Shown here piece after piece: positions 1 to 9,100 of a stretch of 39,073 nt of DNA. Source of the DNA: Candidatus Altimarinota bacterium. Its GTDB lineage: Bacteria; Patescibacteriota; Gracilibacteria; BD1-5; JAGOOR01. How positions within the stretch are numbered: position 1 is the first letter of the stretch; each line of letters begins with the position of its first letter. Location of the stretch: the NCBI GenBank assembly GCA_023268615.1, contig JALQUC010000014.1, positions 1 to 39,073 of the forward strand, in the 5' to 3' direction. The notes under the pieces were generated by a model. That model was not told the origin of the DNA. It searched no databases and saw nothing but the letters and a program-made list of their open reading frames with translations. The position numbers and the translations under genes were made by a program.

Positions 1-2
1 AC

Positions 3-254
3 TGGTTTGATATTCTTCCTTCGATGAATGCTGACCAGGTTCAGAGACTCACTGATATCCTCGAAACAGAACGAAAAAAACTCGATGATCTCGAGAAAAA
101 ATATCAGACAGAGATTGAATCCCTCAACCAAAAGCATATAGCTGAATGGCAATGATATGAGATGAAGAAGAAAAAAGAAGAAATTGCTCAAAAAGAGGCA
201 GCTGATCCGGCAAATAAAAAAGATGACGCGCAGGCAGTTCTCAATAATTGGTAG
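3..254 (+). CDS. 3' end of a coiled-coil protein of unknown function (partial)
   Basis: The reading frame is open from the window edge and ends at TAG. The 83 visible residues begin WFDILPSMNADQVQRL and continue as a long Lys/Glu-rich stretch (KKLDDLEKKY, MKKKKEEIAQKEA) with heptad character, so the C-terminus is probably a coiled coil. One internal TGA (after EWQ) is read as Gly. I recognise no catalytic motif and no membrane segment in the visible part. The gene converges on truB with a single base between the stop codons. The N-terminal part lies outside the window, so the function cannot be judged. Confidence 0.7.
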
Positions 255-255
255 T

Positions 256-1113
256 CTATACAGCGTTTTTGAGAGGAAATAGTTGCCCCTCCCTGGCCTC
301 GAGTAACCCATACGAATTATCCTCATAGACTGTAAAATAATAACCGTCTTTTTCGTGTGTTTTAATTGGTGTACTTCAGAGCCTGAGATGTTTTCTATTC
401 TCTTGAGAAAGTTCTAGAACCGGTATTTTGGGGAAGAGTTCTTCGTGACTCAGAGGGGCATAGAAAATATCATTATGCTGTACCCATTCTCTCCCCTCGA
501 GAGAAATATGTCCGATTGCTGTTCTCTCGAGCTCTGCGAGGTAGCCACTAGTTCAGAGTATATATCCCATATCACGCGCTATGGAGCGAATATAGGTACC
601 ATGAGAGACCTGTATTTCACATTTCAGAGCTGGCCAAGTGTAGGAAATGATTCTGAATGAGTAAATGGTTCTCTTTTTTTGCTGTATTTCTCCTATATCT
701 TCTCATTTTCTCGCTCGATCATACGCTCTCTGTCCATCAATCCAGACCGCACTATACAGAGGAGGGGATTGCATGATTTCTCCTGTGAAATTTTTCTGAA
801 TCACTGATTCTAGAGATTCTCTCGTGAAAGTATCGATAATTTTTTGATCTATTTTGAGTATTTCTACTGGATGCTCGAGGTCGTATGAAGGGGTTGTCCC
901 ATCGAGTCTGATAGTCGCTGTATAGGTTTTTGAGAGATTATCAAGGAGAGGGAAGAGTCGAGATGATCACTCTGTCCCTATGATCATGAGTCCTGTTGCG
1001 AGTGGATCGAGGGTTCCAGCAAATCCTATTTTTGGTACATCCAGAACTCGTTTCAGTATTTTTGAGACGAGATTACTACTGATTCCAATTGGCTTTTTGA
1101 CGATATAAAACAT
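256..1113 (-). CDS. truB: tRNA pseudouridine(55) synthase TruB
   Basis: Converts U55 of the tRNA T-loop to pseudouridine. The 285-residue protein starts MFYIVKKPIGISS and has the family signature GTLDPLATG at about residues 33-41, with Asp36 as the catalytic aspartate. The second conserved block is MQSPPLYSAV, followed by a C-terminal extension with PUA-like character. Four in-frame TGA codons lie at plausible glycines (for example IIGTG and RARKG), so under the standard code this gene looks broken. It is last in a minus-strand operon, 6 bp after the stop of the first signal peptidase gene. The length is normal for bacterial TruB. Confidence 0.93.
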
Positions 1114-1119
1114 AGCACA

Positions 1120-1653
1120 TTACCACGGAAATATTACTCTTCCAAGTATTTCTTCATGAGGTATATAGAGCGGTTTTTGGTTTGTGCAGTCTGCTACATC
1201 GACACATCCGCGAGAATCTCTCGAGTTGAGGCGATTATCACCGAGAACAAAATAATGTTTATCAGGTATTTCGTATGTATGGGGTTCAAATTCTGTACAC
1301 GCACCAGGTACACAAGTACGAACATGTTCCTGGAGATACACCTCATCTATCAATACAGGTGAATTTTCTGAATTTTTCCAGACATTTCCTTCAGCTATTT
1401 TGAGGGTTTCTCTGGGCAATCAGAGAATTCTCTTTATTTTTGTAGCTTCTTTTCATTCTCTGTAGACAATAATTTCTCACCGTAGAAGTGGTAAAAATTT
1501 ATGTGAAATACGATCAGCTATAACGATATTTCCTGCCTCCAGATTGGGAGACATCGAATCACCACTAACACGATAAGGACGGATAAATAATACCCCATAC
1601 AAAAGCACAGATATAATGAGTAACGAGATAAGTATTCTAAAAAATCGACGCAT
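1120..1653 (-). CDS. lepB: Signal peptidase I (short form)
   Basis: Membrane serine protease that removes signal peptides from Sec- or Tat-exported proteins. The 177-residue protein has one N-terminal membrane segment (about residues 7-24). The catalytic Ser33 is in SGDSMSPN, the general-base Lys74 is in TKIKRILGLP, and the box E motif is LGDNRLNSRDSR. Three in-frame TGA codons are read as Gly, one of them in the conserved position of RILGLP. The usual PGD after that motif is PRE here. Four Cys residues in the catalytic domain (TCVPGAC, GCVDVADC) could form disulfides outside the membrane. It lies 5 bp downstream of a second, larger signal peptidase gene, so the organism has tandem paralogues. 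Confidence 0.92.
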
Positions 1654-1658
1654 AAAAA

Positions 1659-2930
1659 CTATTGTGAAAGTTCGGAATACTGATGAGTGTTTTGTATACC
1701 GAGACCACGATATGGGATGACTGATTTTAGTGTTCCCAATTTTGGATATGGGAGAATCTGAGAAAAGAGGTCAAAATGTCCGAGAGAGTATGCTACACGC
1801 CCCTGAATGCGAGAAATAGGGACAAATTGTGCTAGTGTGTATTCGCCATTACATCCACTATTGCTGAAGCATTTTCGTGCGTCGAGAGACTGTGGCCTAT
1901 TGTCTCCGAGGAGGAAATACCTGCCTGCTGGTACTGTAAATGTTTGGCTTTCTTTTGCACAACCTGCACTATTATAGTTGAGACAGGTGTAGCCAAATTT
2001 TTCCTCCAAATAATCTGATTCATCGAGCTGTATAAAAGTATCTGGATTCTCTTTTGTTGCAACTGAGACATAGCCATTTTCTATTTTGACGACATCACCG
2101 GGCATACCAATAACCCTCTTGATGAGGTAGCGCTTTTCTGGCCCTATACCAGGAGTAAATACGACGACATCTCCGCGTTCTGGATGGGAGAGACGATAGG
2201 TCATCTTGTCTACGAGGATGAATTCACCATCACTGTATTGTTGTCATTTTGCTGTGTAGGTGATATTTCCGCCATGGAATGTGGATTCCATTGAGGGGCC
2301 AATAATCTGAAAAGGTGAGAGTATGTAGGAACGAATAAAAAATACTATAATCAACACGAAAAATAAATCTATCCATGCATCGAGACCGACATATTTTATC
2401 TTTGGTAGATGTCTGTAGGGATGTCGATCTTTCCAGAAAAAATAGACAGCAAAAATAGCAATGACAGCTCCGATAAATATAAGAAATCGTAGTGCTATAT
2501 GTATATCATAGAGGGCGAAAAGACAAATCAGTATGATGACGATGAGGATAGAAAAAAATGCTTGATCAATAGGTGAGAGTCCTCCGTGATACGAGTATTT
2601 CTCACTATCCTGCATGAGTCCTACGAGGAGCAGAGGAGGGAAGATGAGCCCCAGAATAGACCACCGGATCTCGATACCGAGAGCTCGAGAACGCTTCCAG
2701 GTGACTGCGAGGTAAGTCCAGATAAATAATCCGAGACCGACAAGAGAGGCTCCATAGATGAGTATCTGGACAAAATCTACACCTCCTCCGATGAGAAAAA
2801 TTGAGCTCGGATGCACGAAGGCATCAATAGAAACAATAAAAAGTAATATGACATAGGTGATGCCATATATATAGTCTGCGCGACCAATTTTTCCCTCAAA
2901 AGAGAAGAGGAGATTTCTGAGAATATTCAT
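1659..2930 (-). CDS. lepB: Signal peptidase I fused to an N-terminal DUF805-like membrane domain
   Basis: 423 residues, about twice the usual length. Residues 1 to about 115 look like DUF805: FSFEGKIGRADY near the start, several hydrophobic helices, and TWKRSRALGI, which resembles the family's RRLHD block. More membrane segments follow to about residue 205. The peptidase domain then has Ser213 in GPSMEST, Lys271 in LIKRVIGMPGD and the box YFLLGDNRPQSLDAR. One TGA, read as Gly229, lies just after the Ser motif. The start at 2930 was chosen because a TATAAT box ends 6 nt upstream of it, and because longer versions would run over the divergent DUF84 gene. First gene of the lepB-lepB-truB operon. 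The role of the extra membrane domain is unknown. Confidence 0.9.
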
Positions 2931-2936
2931 GAGCGG

Positions 2937-2964
2937 ATTATAAGAGTTTTTATGGGAGTACAAA
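2937..2964 (-). promoter_or_regulatory. Promoter of the lepB-lepB-truB operon
   Basis: On the minus strand TTTGTA (2964-2959) is followed after 16 bp by a perfect TATAAT (2942-2937). The ATG at 2930 begins 6 nt after the -10 box, so transcription should start on or next to the start codon (leaderless mRNA). Confidence 0.6.
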
Positions 2965-2983
2965 TACTTATTCATTCGAAGCT

Positions 2984-3011
2984 TTGACCTCTGAATAGAA
3001 TGATATATACT
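2984..3011 (+). promoter_or_regulatory. Promoter of the DUF84 gene
   Basis: TTGACC (2984-2989), a 16-bp spacer and TATACT (3006-3011), with the ATG at 3019 only 7 nt further on. No Shine-Dalgarno sequence fits in that space. This promoter is divergent from the lepB promoter, and the two share a 40-bp region. Confidence 0.65.
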
Positions 3012-3018
3012 CATCTTC

Positions 3019-3561
3019 ATGGTACATATATCAATAGGAACAAAAAACGCATGAAAAATTGCTGCTCTAGAGAAAACTTGTCGTGAGTATCCGATACTCA
3101 GAGATGCTCTTATTACATCACACAATGTACCATCTCTCGTACCTGACCAGCCTATATGACTCGAGGAAATCATTTCTGGAGCCAAAAATAGGGCAGAATG
3201 AGCTTACAGAGAATGAGAATACACTCTGTGATTTGGGTTAGAATCGGGTATATTTGCTGTTCCACATACAAAATCAGGCTATCTCGACACGACCTGTTGT
3301 GCTATTTACGATGGTACCAATTTCCATATAGGTTTTTCATCGTGTTTTGAATATCCAAAAAAGATGATTGAGAGTATTTTGCAACACAAAAAAGAAATCT
3401 CAGGTATAGCTGTGGAGATGGGTTTTACAGAAAACAAGAGTTTCCGAGAATGACAAGGCATGATAGGTGTTTTGACGAAAAATAGAATTTCTCGAATCGA
3501 TTACTCAGTCCAGGCAATTCAGATGGCGTTATTGCAGCTAGAAAATCCAGAACACTACTAA
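3019..3561 (+). CDS. DUF84-family inosine/xanthosine triphosphatase (YjjX-like)
   Basis: Predicted to hydrolyse non-canonical purine nucleoside triphosphates such as ITP and XTP, as YjjX does, to keep deaminated bases out of nucleic acids. The 180-residue protein begins MVHISIGTKNAGKIAAL, where GTKNAGK (7-13) matches the family's substrate loop (usually STNPVK). The second block, PDQPIGLEEIISGAKNRA, starts at about residue 42 and matches the family's DQP-G-EET-GA-NRA. Next come YTLGFGLESGIF and a C-terminal part with GIAVEMGFT. Four in-frame TGA codons fall in or near these blocks and restore the motif spacing when read as Gly. Stand-alone gene with its own promoter. Confidence 0.85.
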
Positions 3562-3570
3562 AAAATAGAG

Positions 3571-3600
3571 TTGACAGTCGTAGTCTCACATATACGCTAT
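3571..3600 (+). promoter_or_regulatory. Possible promoter of the 128-aa gene
   Basis: A perfect -35 TTGACA lies at 3571-3576. The best -10 candidate is CGCTAT at 3595-3600 (18-bp spacer), which is weak. About 53 nt separate it from the ATG at 3654. Confidence 0.35.
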
Positions 3601-3653
3601 TATTGTATCAATGGCAGGGCAGGGTTTGAGTATTTCTTTAACCTTTCTGGCAT

Positions 3654-4040
3654 ATGCAACATCTTTTTTCAGAGACACCAGGGCATGATAATTATCCGAT
3701 AGAGGCAGTTATAGGAAATCTGGGTGAGATGATATTAAAAAAAGATAATCCCGTAGCTACAGGCAGAATGTTTGACCATATCGCATGGCAACTCACAAAT
3801 CTCTATGAATTACAGCACCCATGTGCAGATAAAGTCAGACAAATACTGGAAAAATACTGATACAATCCTGATGATCAAACATCTCTTATAAATATCCCTA
3901 TTCTCCGTAATGAGTTGTCCGAAGTCGCAGAATCTATAAGACAAGAAGTGAAAACTATTATTGGTGATACTCAGAAAGAAGAATCAACCCCGCTAAGAAT
4001 CTACGGACACATTGATGAAGAACATCCAGCAGCAGCCTAG
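3654..4040 (+). CDS. Hypothetical protein, 128 aa
   Basis: I do not recognise this protein. It begins MQHLFSETPGHDNYPIEAV and is mostly helical and hydrophilic in appearance, with no membrane segment or signal peptide. One TGA is read as Gly in KYGYNPDD. The frame upstream is closed by a TAA, so 3654 is the first usable ATG. It ends in Pro-Ala-Ala-Ala, and its last 12 nucleotides are identical to those of the unrelated-looking 162-aa gene at 24733-25221. The neighbours (DUF84 phosphatase, XerC) are separately promoted and give no clue to the function. Confidence 0.6.
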
Positions 4041-4104
4041 ATTTTGTACTGTTTCATAAATAGGTATATTCTATGCACATAACATACATTATGTGAAAAT
4101 AGAT

Positions 4105-4132
4105 TTGGAAGAAATATAATCCCCTGTATACT
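4105..4132 (+). promoter_or_regulatory. Promoter of the xerC-like gene
   Basis: TTGGAA (4105-4110), a 16-bp spacer and TATACT (4127-4132). The ATG at 4139 follows after 6 nt, again leaving no room for a ribosome binding site. Confidence 0.55.
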
Positions 4133-4138
4133 ATTTCC

Positions 4139-5227
4139 ATGTCTGTCTTTGAAGCTGTTCAAAAATTTCTGATGTACCTGACTATCACTCGTGGTATGAG
4201 CCCTCGAACGGTTGAACAATACGGACGCCATATGTGGGCGTTTTTGTGCTTCACTCATCCAGAGGTTCGAAAAATTGTCCCAAAAGGTTTCGATTTGGCG
4301 CGTTTTTTTTCTTCTCAGGTATCTATACAGTCTGAGGCTTCGGAAAACGCGTCTTATGAAATCCTAAAACAGCTCGAAAATATGTCATGGATACAAACCA
4401 GCCAAATCGACCAACATATCTGTGATCATTTCAGACTCTCACTCGCACAAGGAAATATTTCTATTACGACGGTGAATGCATATATGATTTCACTCAGAGC
4501 ATTTCTGCATTTCTGTAAAAAAACTCATATCAAAACTGGTATCGAATTTAGTGATATCGAATTGCAGAAAAATCGTGAACGAAAGGTAGAGTATTTGACA
4601 TGAGAGGAACTTCAATCCATAGTATCATCTATTGAGACTGAGGATATCTCGGATCTCCGTGACAGGGCCATTATTTTGACTATTTTTAGCACTGGTTTGC
4701 GCGTCTCCGAGCTTACTGCCCTGGATATCAAAAATGTGAATTTGGACACTATGGAGTTCGCTATCCTGGGTAAAGGTCGCAAAGTTCGCGTTGTTTATCT
4801 CACTGAGTGGGCTTGTGATGCGATTCGAGCGTACCTGGAAAAAAGGGAAGACCACTTCCCTGCATTGTTTATCAAGCATTGAAAGTTTAAAGTTTGAAGT
4901 TTAAAGTTTACAGATGATAATGATATAATTGATCCGAAAACTCAAAACTCAAAACTCAAAACTGTAAACTTTGATCCTCATGACGCGCGTTTTGATCGAT
5001 TCCTTGTCACTAAGATGATTTCTGATAGAGCTCTCAAGGCAGGCATCGTAAAGCCTGTTTCTGCTCATACTATACGGCATTCCTTTGCCACTACCCTCCT
5101 CTGAAATGGTGCAGATTTACGCTCAATCCAGGAACTCCTCTGACATAAAAATATCGCTACGACACAGGTCTACACGCATGTCACAAACAAACAACTTCGT
5201 GAAGTGCATCAGAAGTTTCATGTATAG
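4139..5227 (+). CDS. xerC: XerC/XerD-family tyrosine recombinase with an in-frame insertion
   Basis: Site-specific recombinase of the type that resolves chromosome dimers; the conserved core genome around it suits that role better than an integron or phage integrase. 362 residues. The N-terminal core-binding domain runs to about 150. The catalytic set is complete: Arg188 in STGLRVSEL, Lys212 in GKGRK, His310 and Arg313 in HTIRHSF, His336 in LLGHKN and the nucleophile Tyr345 in TTQVYTHV. The Gly before His336 is a TGA. Arg313 is encoded by CGG, so CGG is still Arg. Residues from about 248 to 278 come from a repetitive palindromic DNA segment and have no counterpart that I know of in XerC. They lie in a loop between catalytic motifs, so activity may be kept. 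Typical XerC/D proteins are about 300 aa. Confidence 0.92.
4882..4972 (+). repeat. Palindromic repeat element inserted in frame in xerC
   Basis: The left arm (4882-4913) is built from iterations of AAAGTTT/GAAGTTT and ends AAAGTTTACAG. The right arm (4937-4972) is built from ACTCAAA units and ends CTGTAAACTTT, the exact reverse complement of the left arm's end. The arms are separated by 23 bp. The whole element is translated without TAA or TAG. It resembles, in behaviour only, the Rickettsia palindromic elements that insert in frame in genes. Confidence 0.7.
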
Positions 5228-5253
5228 AATATTTTGATTCTAGTACTTTTCTC

Positions 5254-5259
5254 TATACT
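5254..5259 (+). promoter_or_regulatory. -10 box of the m5C methyltransferase gene
   Basis: TATACT lies 6 nt before the ATG at 5266. The -35 region is weak (ATTTTG with a 17-bp spacer). Confidence 0.45.
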
Positions 5260-5265
5260 GCTGCC

Positions 5266-6189
5266 ATGACTCCCCTCCCATCGAACCTTCTCTGAGTTTT
5301 TGAAAACATCTCCCCTGCGGATCAAGAAAAAATAATTACCGGCTGGTCTCAGCCTCGAAGTATTGTCTCATTTCGAGTCAATAATCTCCGCTCATCTCGC
5401 ACAGAGGTGATAGAAGAGCTCAAGAAATCAGCACTTCCCTACACTGTGTGGGCTCATTGGGAGGATGCTTTATATATGGAAAAAGAGCATGAATACGCCC
5501 TCCGAGGACTCGAAATATACAAAACTGGTAAAATCTATGTCCAGAGCCTCTCGAGTATGATTCCGGTTCTCTGTCTCGATGCCCAATCAGGTCAGAAAAT
5601 CCTCGATATGACAGCAGCTCCTGGGTCAAAAACAACTCAGATAGCGAGCATGCTCGGGTGAAAATGTAGTATAACTGCTCTCGAGAAATTCGGTATCCGA
5701 CTCGAAAAGCTCGTTCACACTATCAAACTGCAAGGTGCTGAAGACTGTGTCGAGGTGATAAAGATTGACGCGACAGAGATAGTCTCTCATTACAGCAAAG
5801 ATGAAAAGGGAAACAAAGGTGCAAAAATGTTTGATCGAATCCTCCTCGATGCCCCTTGTAGCTCAGATGGCAGAATCAATCTAGAGGATGAGAAAACATA
5901 CAAATGGTACAGCTGAGAAAAATCACAATCGAAATCCACGATTCAATACGAGATGCTCGAACAAGCTCGCAAGATGCTCACAGATAATGGTCGAATCGTC
6001 TACTCGACCTGTTCTATCTCTCGCCGTGAAAATGAAGAAGTCATCCAGAAATTTCTCAAAACTCATCCAGAATTTCACATCCTTCCCTCACCTATCGCTC
6101 CTGACTATACCATCGAAGACAATATGAACCGCTGGTATCCGAGCCCTATGATGGAAGGATTTTTTGTGGGGATTTTGGAGAAGGGATAA
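5266..6189 (+). CDS. RsmB/NOL1/NOP2-family RNA (cytosine-5) methyltransferase
   Basis: S-adenosylmethionine-dependent methyltransferase that makes m5C in rRNA or tRNA. 307 residues, without the extra N-terminal NusB-like domain of RsmB. The SAM-binding loop is LDMTAAPGSKTTQ at about residues 106-118. The catalytic motif IV is LDAPCSSDG with Cys198, and motif VI is STCSISRRENE with Cys249; the family uses both cysteines. The consensus after the first Cys is usually SGEG; here it is SSDG. Three in-frame TGA codons are read as Gly. The exact target base cannot be told from sequence. Confidence 0.88.
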
Positions 6190-6192
6190 GAA

Positions 6193-6876
6193 TTATTTAC
6201 CTGTAATTATTATCTCTTGAATAGAGTTTCAGTCAGAAGATGTCGTATATCAACCTATAAAATGTATCCTATCTGTATATTTTAATGAACTATCTATCCA
6301 GTTAAATGATAGTTGTTTTCCATCAAAAAACTTATAAATCCATATTTGATTTAATAGAAATAAAAATTCCTGGTTGCTGTTAATCAAATTATTTTGTTTG
6401 ATAACTTTTCAGCTTACAGGATATCAATCTAAGATTGAATCATGAAAATAAAGAAATATATCGTAATTTCATATAGGTTTAGAAAGTTTAATATACAAAT
6501 ATCATTCTGTTAGTTGTGAAGTGCTCCTAAAATAAGAATTATTCTTCTTTAAATACGCATTTAGTATATCACTTTTCTCATTCGATGGTAAATTTGAATT
6601 AAATGTTGGCTGATTAGGGGGGTTAAATTTTCGAACAAAAGAATTACTTAGCAATTCAGTAAATTTTTGATATTCTGTTTTATCCCTTTCGATTGGCTCA
6701 ATCGGTGTATGATTGTCTGGTTCAACTGTATTTTTACCATTGTCTGGTAAGAATATATTAGATCAAGACAAGATTTGCTTATCTAACAAGTCTGAAAGTT
6801 TATCGTATTTATTTGAAATATAATATCAGCTCAGAGATATGAGTATTACATAAAGTAAGATGTATATTATTTTCAT
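6193..6876 (-). CDS. Hypothetical membrane-anchored protein, 227 aa
   Basis: Not recognised. Visible only when TGA is read as Gly: eight in-frame TGA codons are spread over the gene. The N-terminus, MKIIYILLYVILISLSGYY, is a signal anchor or signal peptide. The rest is polar and Asn/Ser-rich, with a repeated-proline stretch near residue 60, and probably lies outside the membrane. It starts 1 nt after the stop of the gene upstream, so the two are cotranscribed. The region is much richer in A+T than its neighbours and uses TTA, AAT and ATA heavily, whereas nearby genes prefer CTC. That fits recent acquisition or weak selection. Confidence 0.68.
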
Positions 6877-6877
6877 A

Positions 6878-7312
6878 CTAAAATATTTTTGTTATATTGA
6901 AACGATTCCGAATATCTTCTTTTTCTTTTATGCATTTCATTAGATTGTCTTTTGTTTGTTCTATTAAACAAAGATTCTTTTCTTCTTCAAAAGAAATATT
7001 GAGATTACAAAATATGTAAACAATGACCATAAAAATAGTGATGAATATATAATTTAGTATTTTTGATTTTATATAAACTTTTTCTGATGGTATGTCATGA
7101 AAAATATCTCCCGAGAAAAGCCATAATAAGATAGGTCAAAGCATGTAATTGACCATTTGACGCCCTGTTGTTCAATTATCACTGATCCATGCAAAAGAAA
7201 GATAGTTGGTTAAATTTCATATAATTAAAGCAAAAAATAATGTATACATTAGTACAAAGACTTTTCTTTGTTCTTTTGGAACTTTTACATTTGGTAAATT
7301 ATTATTTTGCAT
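6878..7312 (-). CDS. Hypothetical three-helix membrane protein, 144 aa
   Basis: Not recognised. Three hydrophobic segments are visible (about 22-40, 57-70 and 85-105), followed by a charged C-terminal tail with KEKEDIRNRF. Three TGA codons are read as Gly. The start at 7312 was chosen because it lies 4 bp after the ruvB stop; an ATG at 7330 would add six residues and overlap ruvB. Same AT-rich composition as the next gene, which begins 1 nt downstream. The pair may share a ruvB transcript, but nothing suggests a role in recombination. Confidence 0.65.
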
Positions 7313-7316
7313 AAAT

Positions 7317-8309
7317 TTATTTTGCCACATATCCCCTCCCCTTCATCGTAATCATTCTGCCCCGTGGTGTTCTCTCAATAAGCCCTATTTTTATCAGGAA
7401 TGGCTCGATGACATCTTCTATAGTCGCTGCCTCCTCACCTACCATCGCAGAGAGTGTATTTATACCGAGAGGATTGTTTCCATTTTCTGCGAGGAGTTTC
7501 AGAATTTGGCGGTCGATATCATCGAGACCATATTCATCGATATGGATTTCCGCGAAGAGATGCTTCAATTCTGTGAGTTTGCCAAGTGTGTGATAATCAC
7601 GGACGATTTTTGTGAGACGGTTTGCGATACGAGGCGTTCATCGGCTGCGTTTTGCGACTTCATGCGCTTCATCATTTCCGAGCTCGACTCCCAGTATTTT
7701 TGCAGTTCGCTCGACTATTTTTGCGAGGTCAGTGTCTTCGTAGAGATCCATTTTCCAGACATTTCCAAATCTATCACGGAGTGGATGACTGAGCGATGAG
7801 AGACGAGTGGTCGCACCGATGAGGGTGAATTTCGGGAGATCCATCTTGACCGAAGTCGCACCAGGGCCAGAACCAACCATGATATCCACTTGATAGTCTT
7901 CCATCGCAGAATATAGGATTTCTTCTATGACAGGCTTGAGACGGTGGATTTCATCGATAAAGAGGACATCTCCCGCTTGGAGACTCGTAAGGACAGAGAG
8001 CATGTCAGCAGGCTTATCAATTGCAGGTCATGAAGTATGACGGAGACTTGCGCCTGTTTCAGCGGCGACGAGCATGGCAAGCGTCGTTTTACCGAGTCCT
8101 GGAGGCCCATAGAAGAGGATGTGTTCAACATTGGTATTTCTGATTTTTGCACTATCCAGAGCGACTTGGAGGTGTTTTTTTATCATCGTCTGACCGATAT
8201 AGTCCGAGAGTTTTTTTGGACGCAGAGACTCTTCCCCACTATCGTCAGGAGTCGTCACAGGTTCTATGAGGCGTTTGTGGATGTCTTTTGAGGTGTCTTT
8301 TACTACCAT
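7317..8309 (-). CDS. ruvB: Holliday junction branch migration ATPase RuvB
   Basis: AAA+ motor that drives branch migration with RuvA. 330 residues, the usual length. Walker A is YGPPGLGKTT (about 67-76) and Walker B is LFIDEIHRL (about 115-123). The sensor block GATTRLSSLSHPLRDRFG and the C-terminal winged-helix domain (IDRQILKLL, GLIERTPRGR) are present. Two in-frame TGA codons are read as Gly exactly where the family has invariant Gly: TSGPAI and RSRGTPRIANR. These two sites are among the clearest proofs of the recoding. ruvA and ruvC are not in the window. Confidence 0.97.
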
Positions 8310-8324
8310 AATGACCGTATTTTA

Positions 8325-8352
8325 ATACAAAAGGCAAAATACAAAAGGCAAA
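8325..8352 (+). repeat. 14-bp tandem duplication in the ruvB-rlmH intergenic region
   Basis: The unit ATACAAAAGGCAAA occurs twice head to tail (8325-8338 and 8339-8352). A related A-rich motif lies at 24089-24120. Confidence 0.6.
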
Positions 8353-8408
8353 ATGATGGATTTTTTATGAAGCAGACTATTATTGGAGGAAATTCCCTTC
8401 CTCAAATT

Positions 8409-8876
8409 ATGAAAAAACTCATCCTCCTCACTGTCGCGGATTCTTGGCATCATTTTGAGAAGCCTATTGTTGAATACGAGAAAAGACTCCAGAAAGAACT
8501 CGAAATAATTCTTCTCAAGCCTCATAAATCAGGAGAAACTGAGACAATTAGAAAACAAGACACACTGGATGTCATCGCTCAGCTCGAGAAATATTCTGAT
8601 AGCTATGTCGTGTTCTGTGATGTCCTGGGGAAAACTCTCGGAGATACCAAAGATATGAGCATATGGCTCAATCAGAAAATGCAGGAGCACAAGAGTATTA
8701 TCTTCGTCATCGGTGGTGCGTATGGTCTCGATACTGCTCTTATGAAGTCTCACATTGATTATACGCTCAGTTTTACTGATTGGACACTACCCCACTGACT
8801 TGCCGTCCTCATGCTCATCGAGCAGCTTTACCGGGTGACCAATATTCTCGGCGGAGGGAAATATCATCACGAATAA
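8409..8876 (+). CDS. rlmH: 23S rRNA (pseudouridine1915-N3)-methyltransferase RlmH
   Basis: SPOUT methyltransferase that methylates pseudouridine 1915 in helix 69 of 23S rRNA. The start MKKLILLTVAD at 8409 gives 155 residues, the canonical RlmH length; an ATG at 8367 in the same frame would add 14 untypical residues. The SAM-binding knot motifs are IIFVIGGAYGLD and LPHGLAVLMLIEQLYR, ending in NILGGGKYHHE (family: P-YH). The Gly in LPHGLA is TGA. A GAGGAA...TTCCTC hairpin lies just before the start. The gene meets the next minus-strand gene stop to stop without a gap. Confidence 0.93.
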
Positions 8877-9092
8877 TTACTCCTCCCCTTCTTCTCATTT
8901 TCTTCGCTTTCTTGGAAAAATAACATCATCCTGTCATATCTTTTTGATGGGATTTTTTCATCCATGATGCGGGACATGATCTGGATGGTCTACATGATAA
9001 TCAATTGGAATCTTTTTATTGTCTACCGGACTCGTTGCTGCATAGCTACAGAGTGAGAAAAAACAGAGAAAAATGAGACAAGAACGAAACAT
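8877..9092 (-). CDS. Small secreted His-rich protein, 71 aa
   Basis: Not recognised. The N-terminus, MFRSCLIFLCFFSLCSYAA, looks like a signal peptide with a possible cleavage after SYA. The mature part is about 50 residues, begins with the His/Asp-rich stretch YHVDHPDHVPHH and ends with a basic then acidic tail (RKRRKGEEGEE). Three TGA codons are read as Gly. The His/Asp cluster could bind a metal ion, but this is inference. The gene has one of the best promoters in the window and lies 39 bp downstream of lgt. Confidence 0.62.
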
Positions 9093-9100
9093 ATATGTAT

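Noticed and set aside
2931-3185. Longer N-terminus (start at 3185) for the DUF805-signal peptidase fusion
   Set aside because: It would overlap the DUF84 gene on the other strand. A TATAAT box 6 nt before 2930 and the DUF805-type start FSFEGKIGR support 2930.
4882-4972. CRISPR array or minisatellite of regular spacing
   Set aside because: The units are degenerate, there are no spacers of constant size, and the arms are inverted repeats inside a coding frame.
7206-7799. Long plus-strand open frame opposite ruvB
   Set aside because: It is antisense to the well-supported ruvB gene and has no recognisable motif; it is a shadow of the biased codon use.
8367-8408. Upstream start for rlmH
   Set aside because: The start at 8409 gives the canonical 155 residues beginning MKKLILL; the extra 14 residues have no counterpart that I know of.
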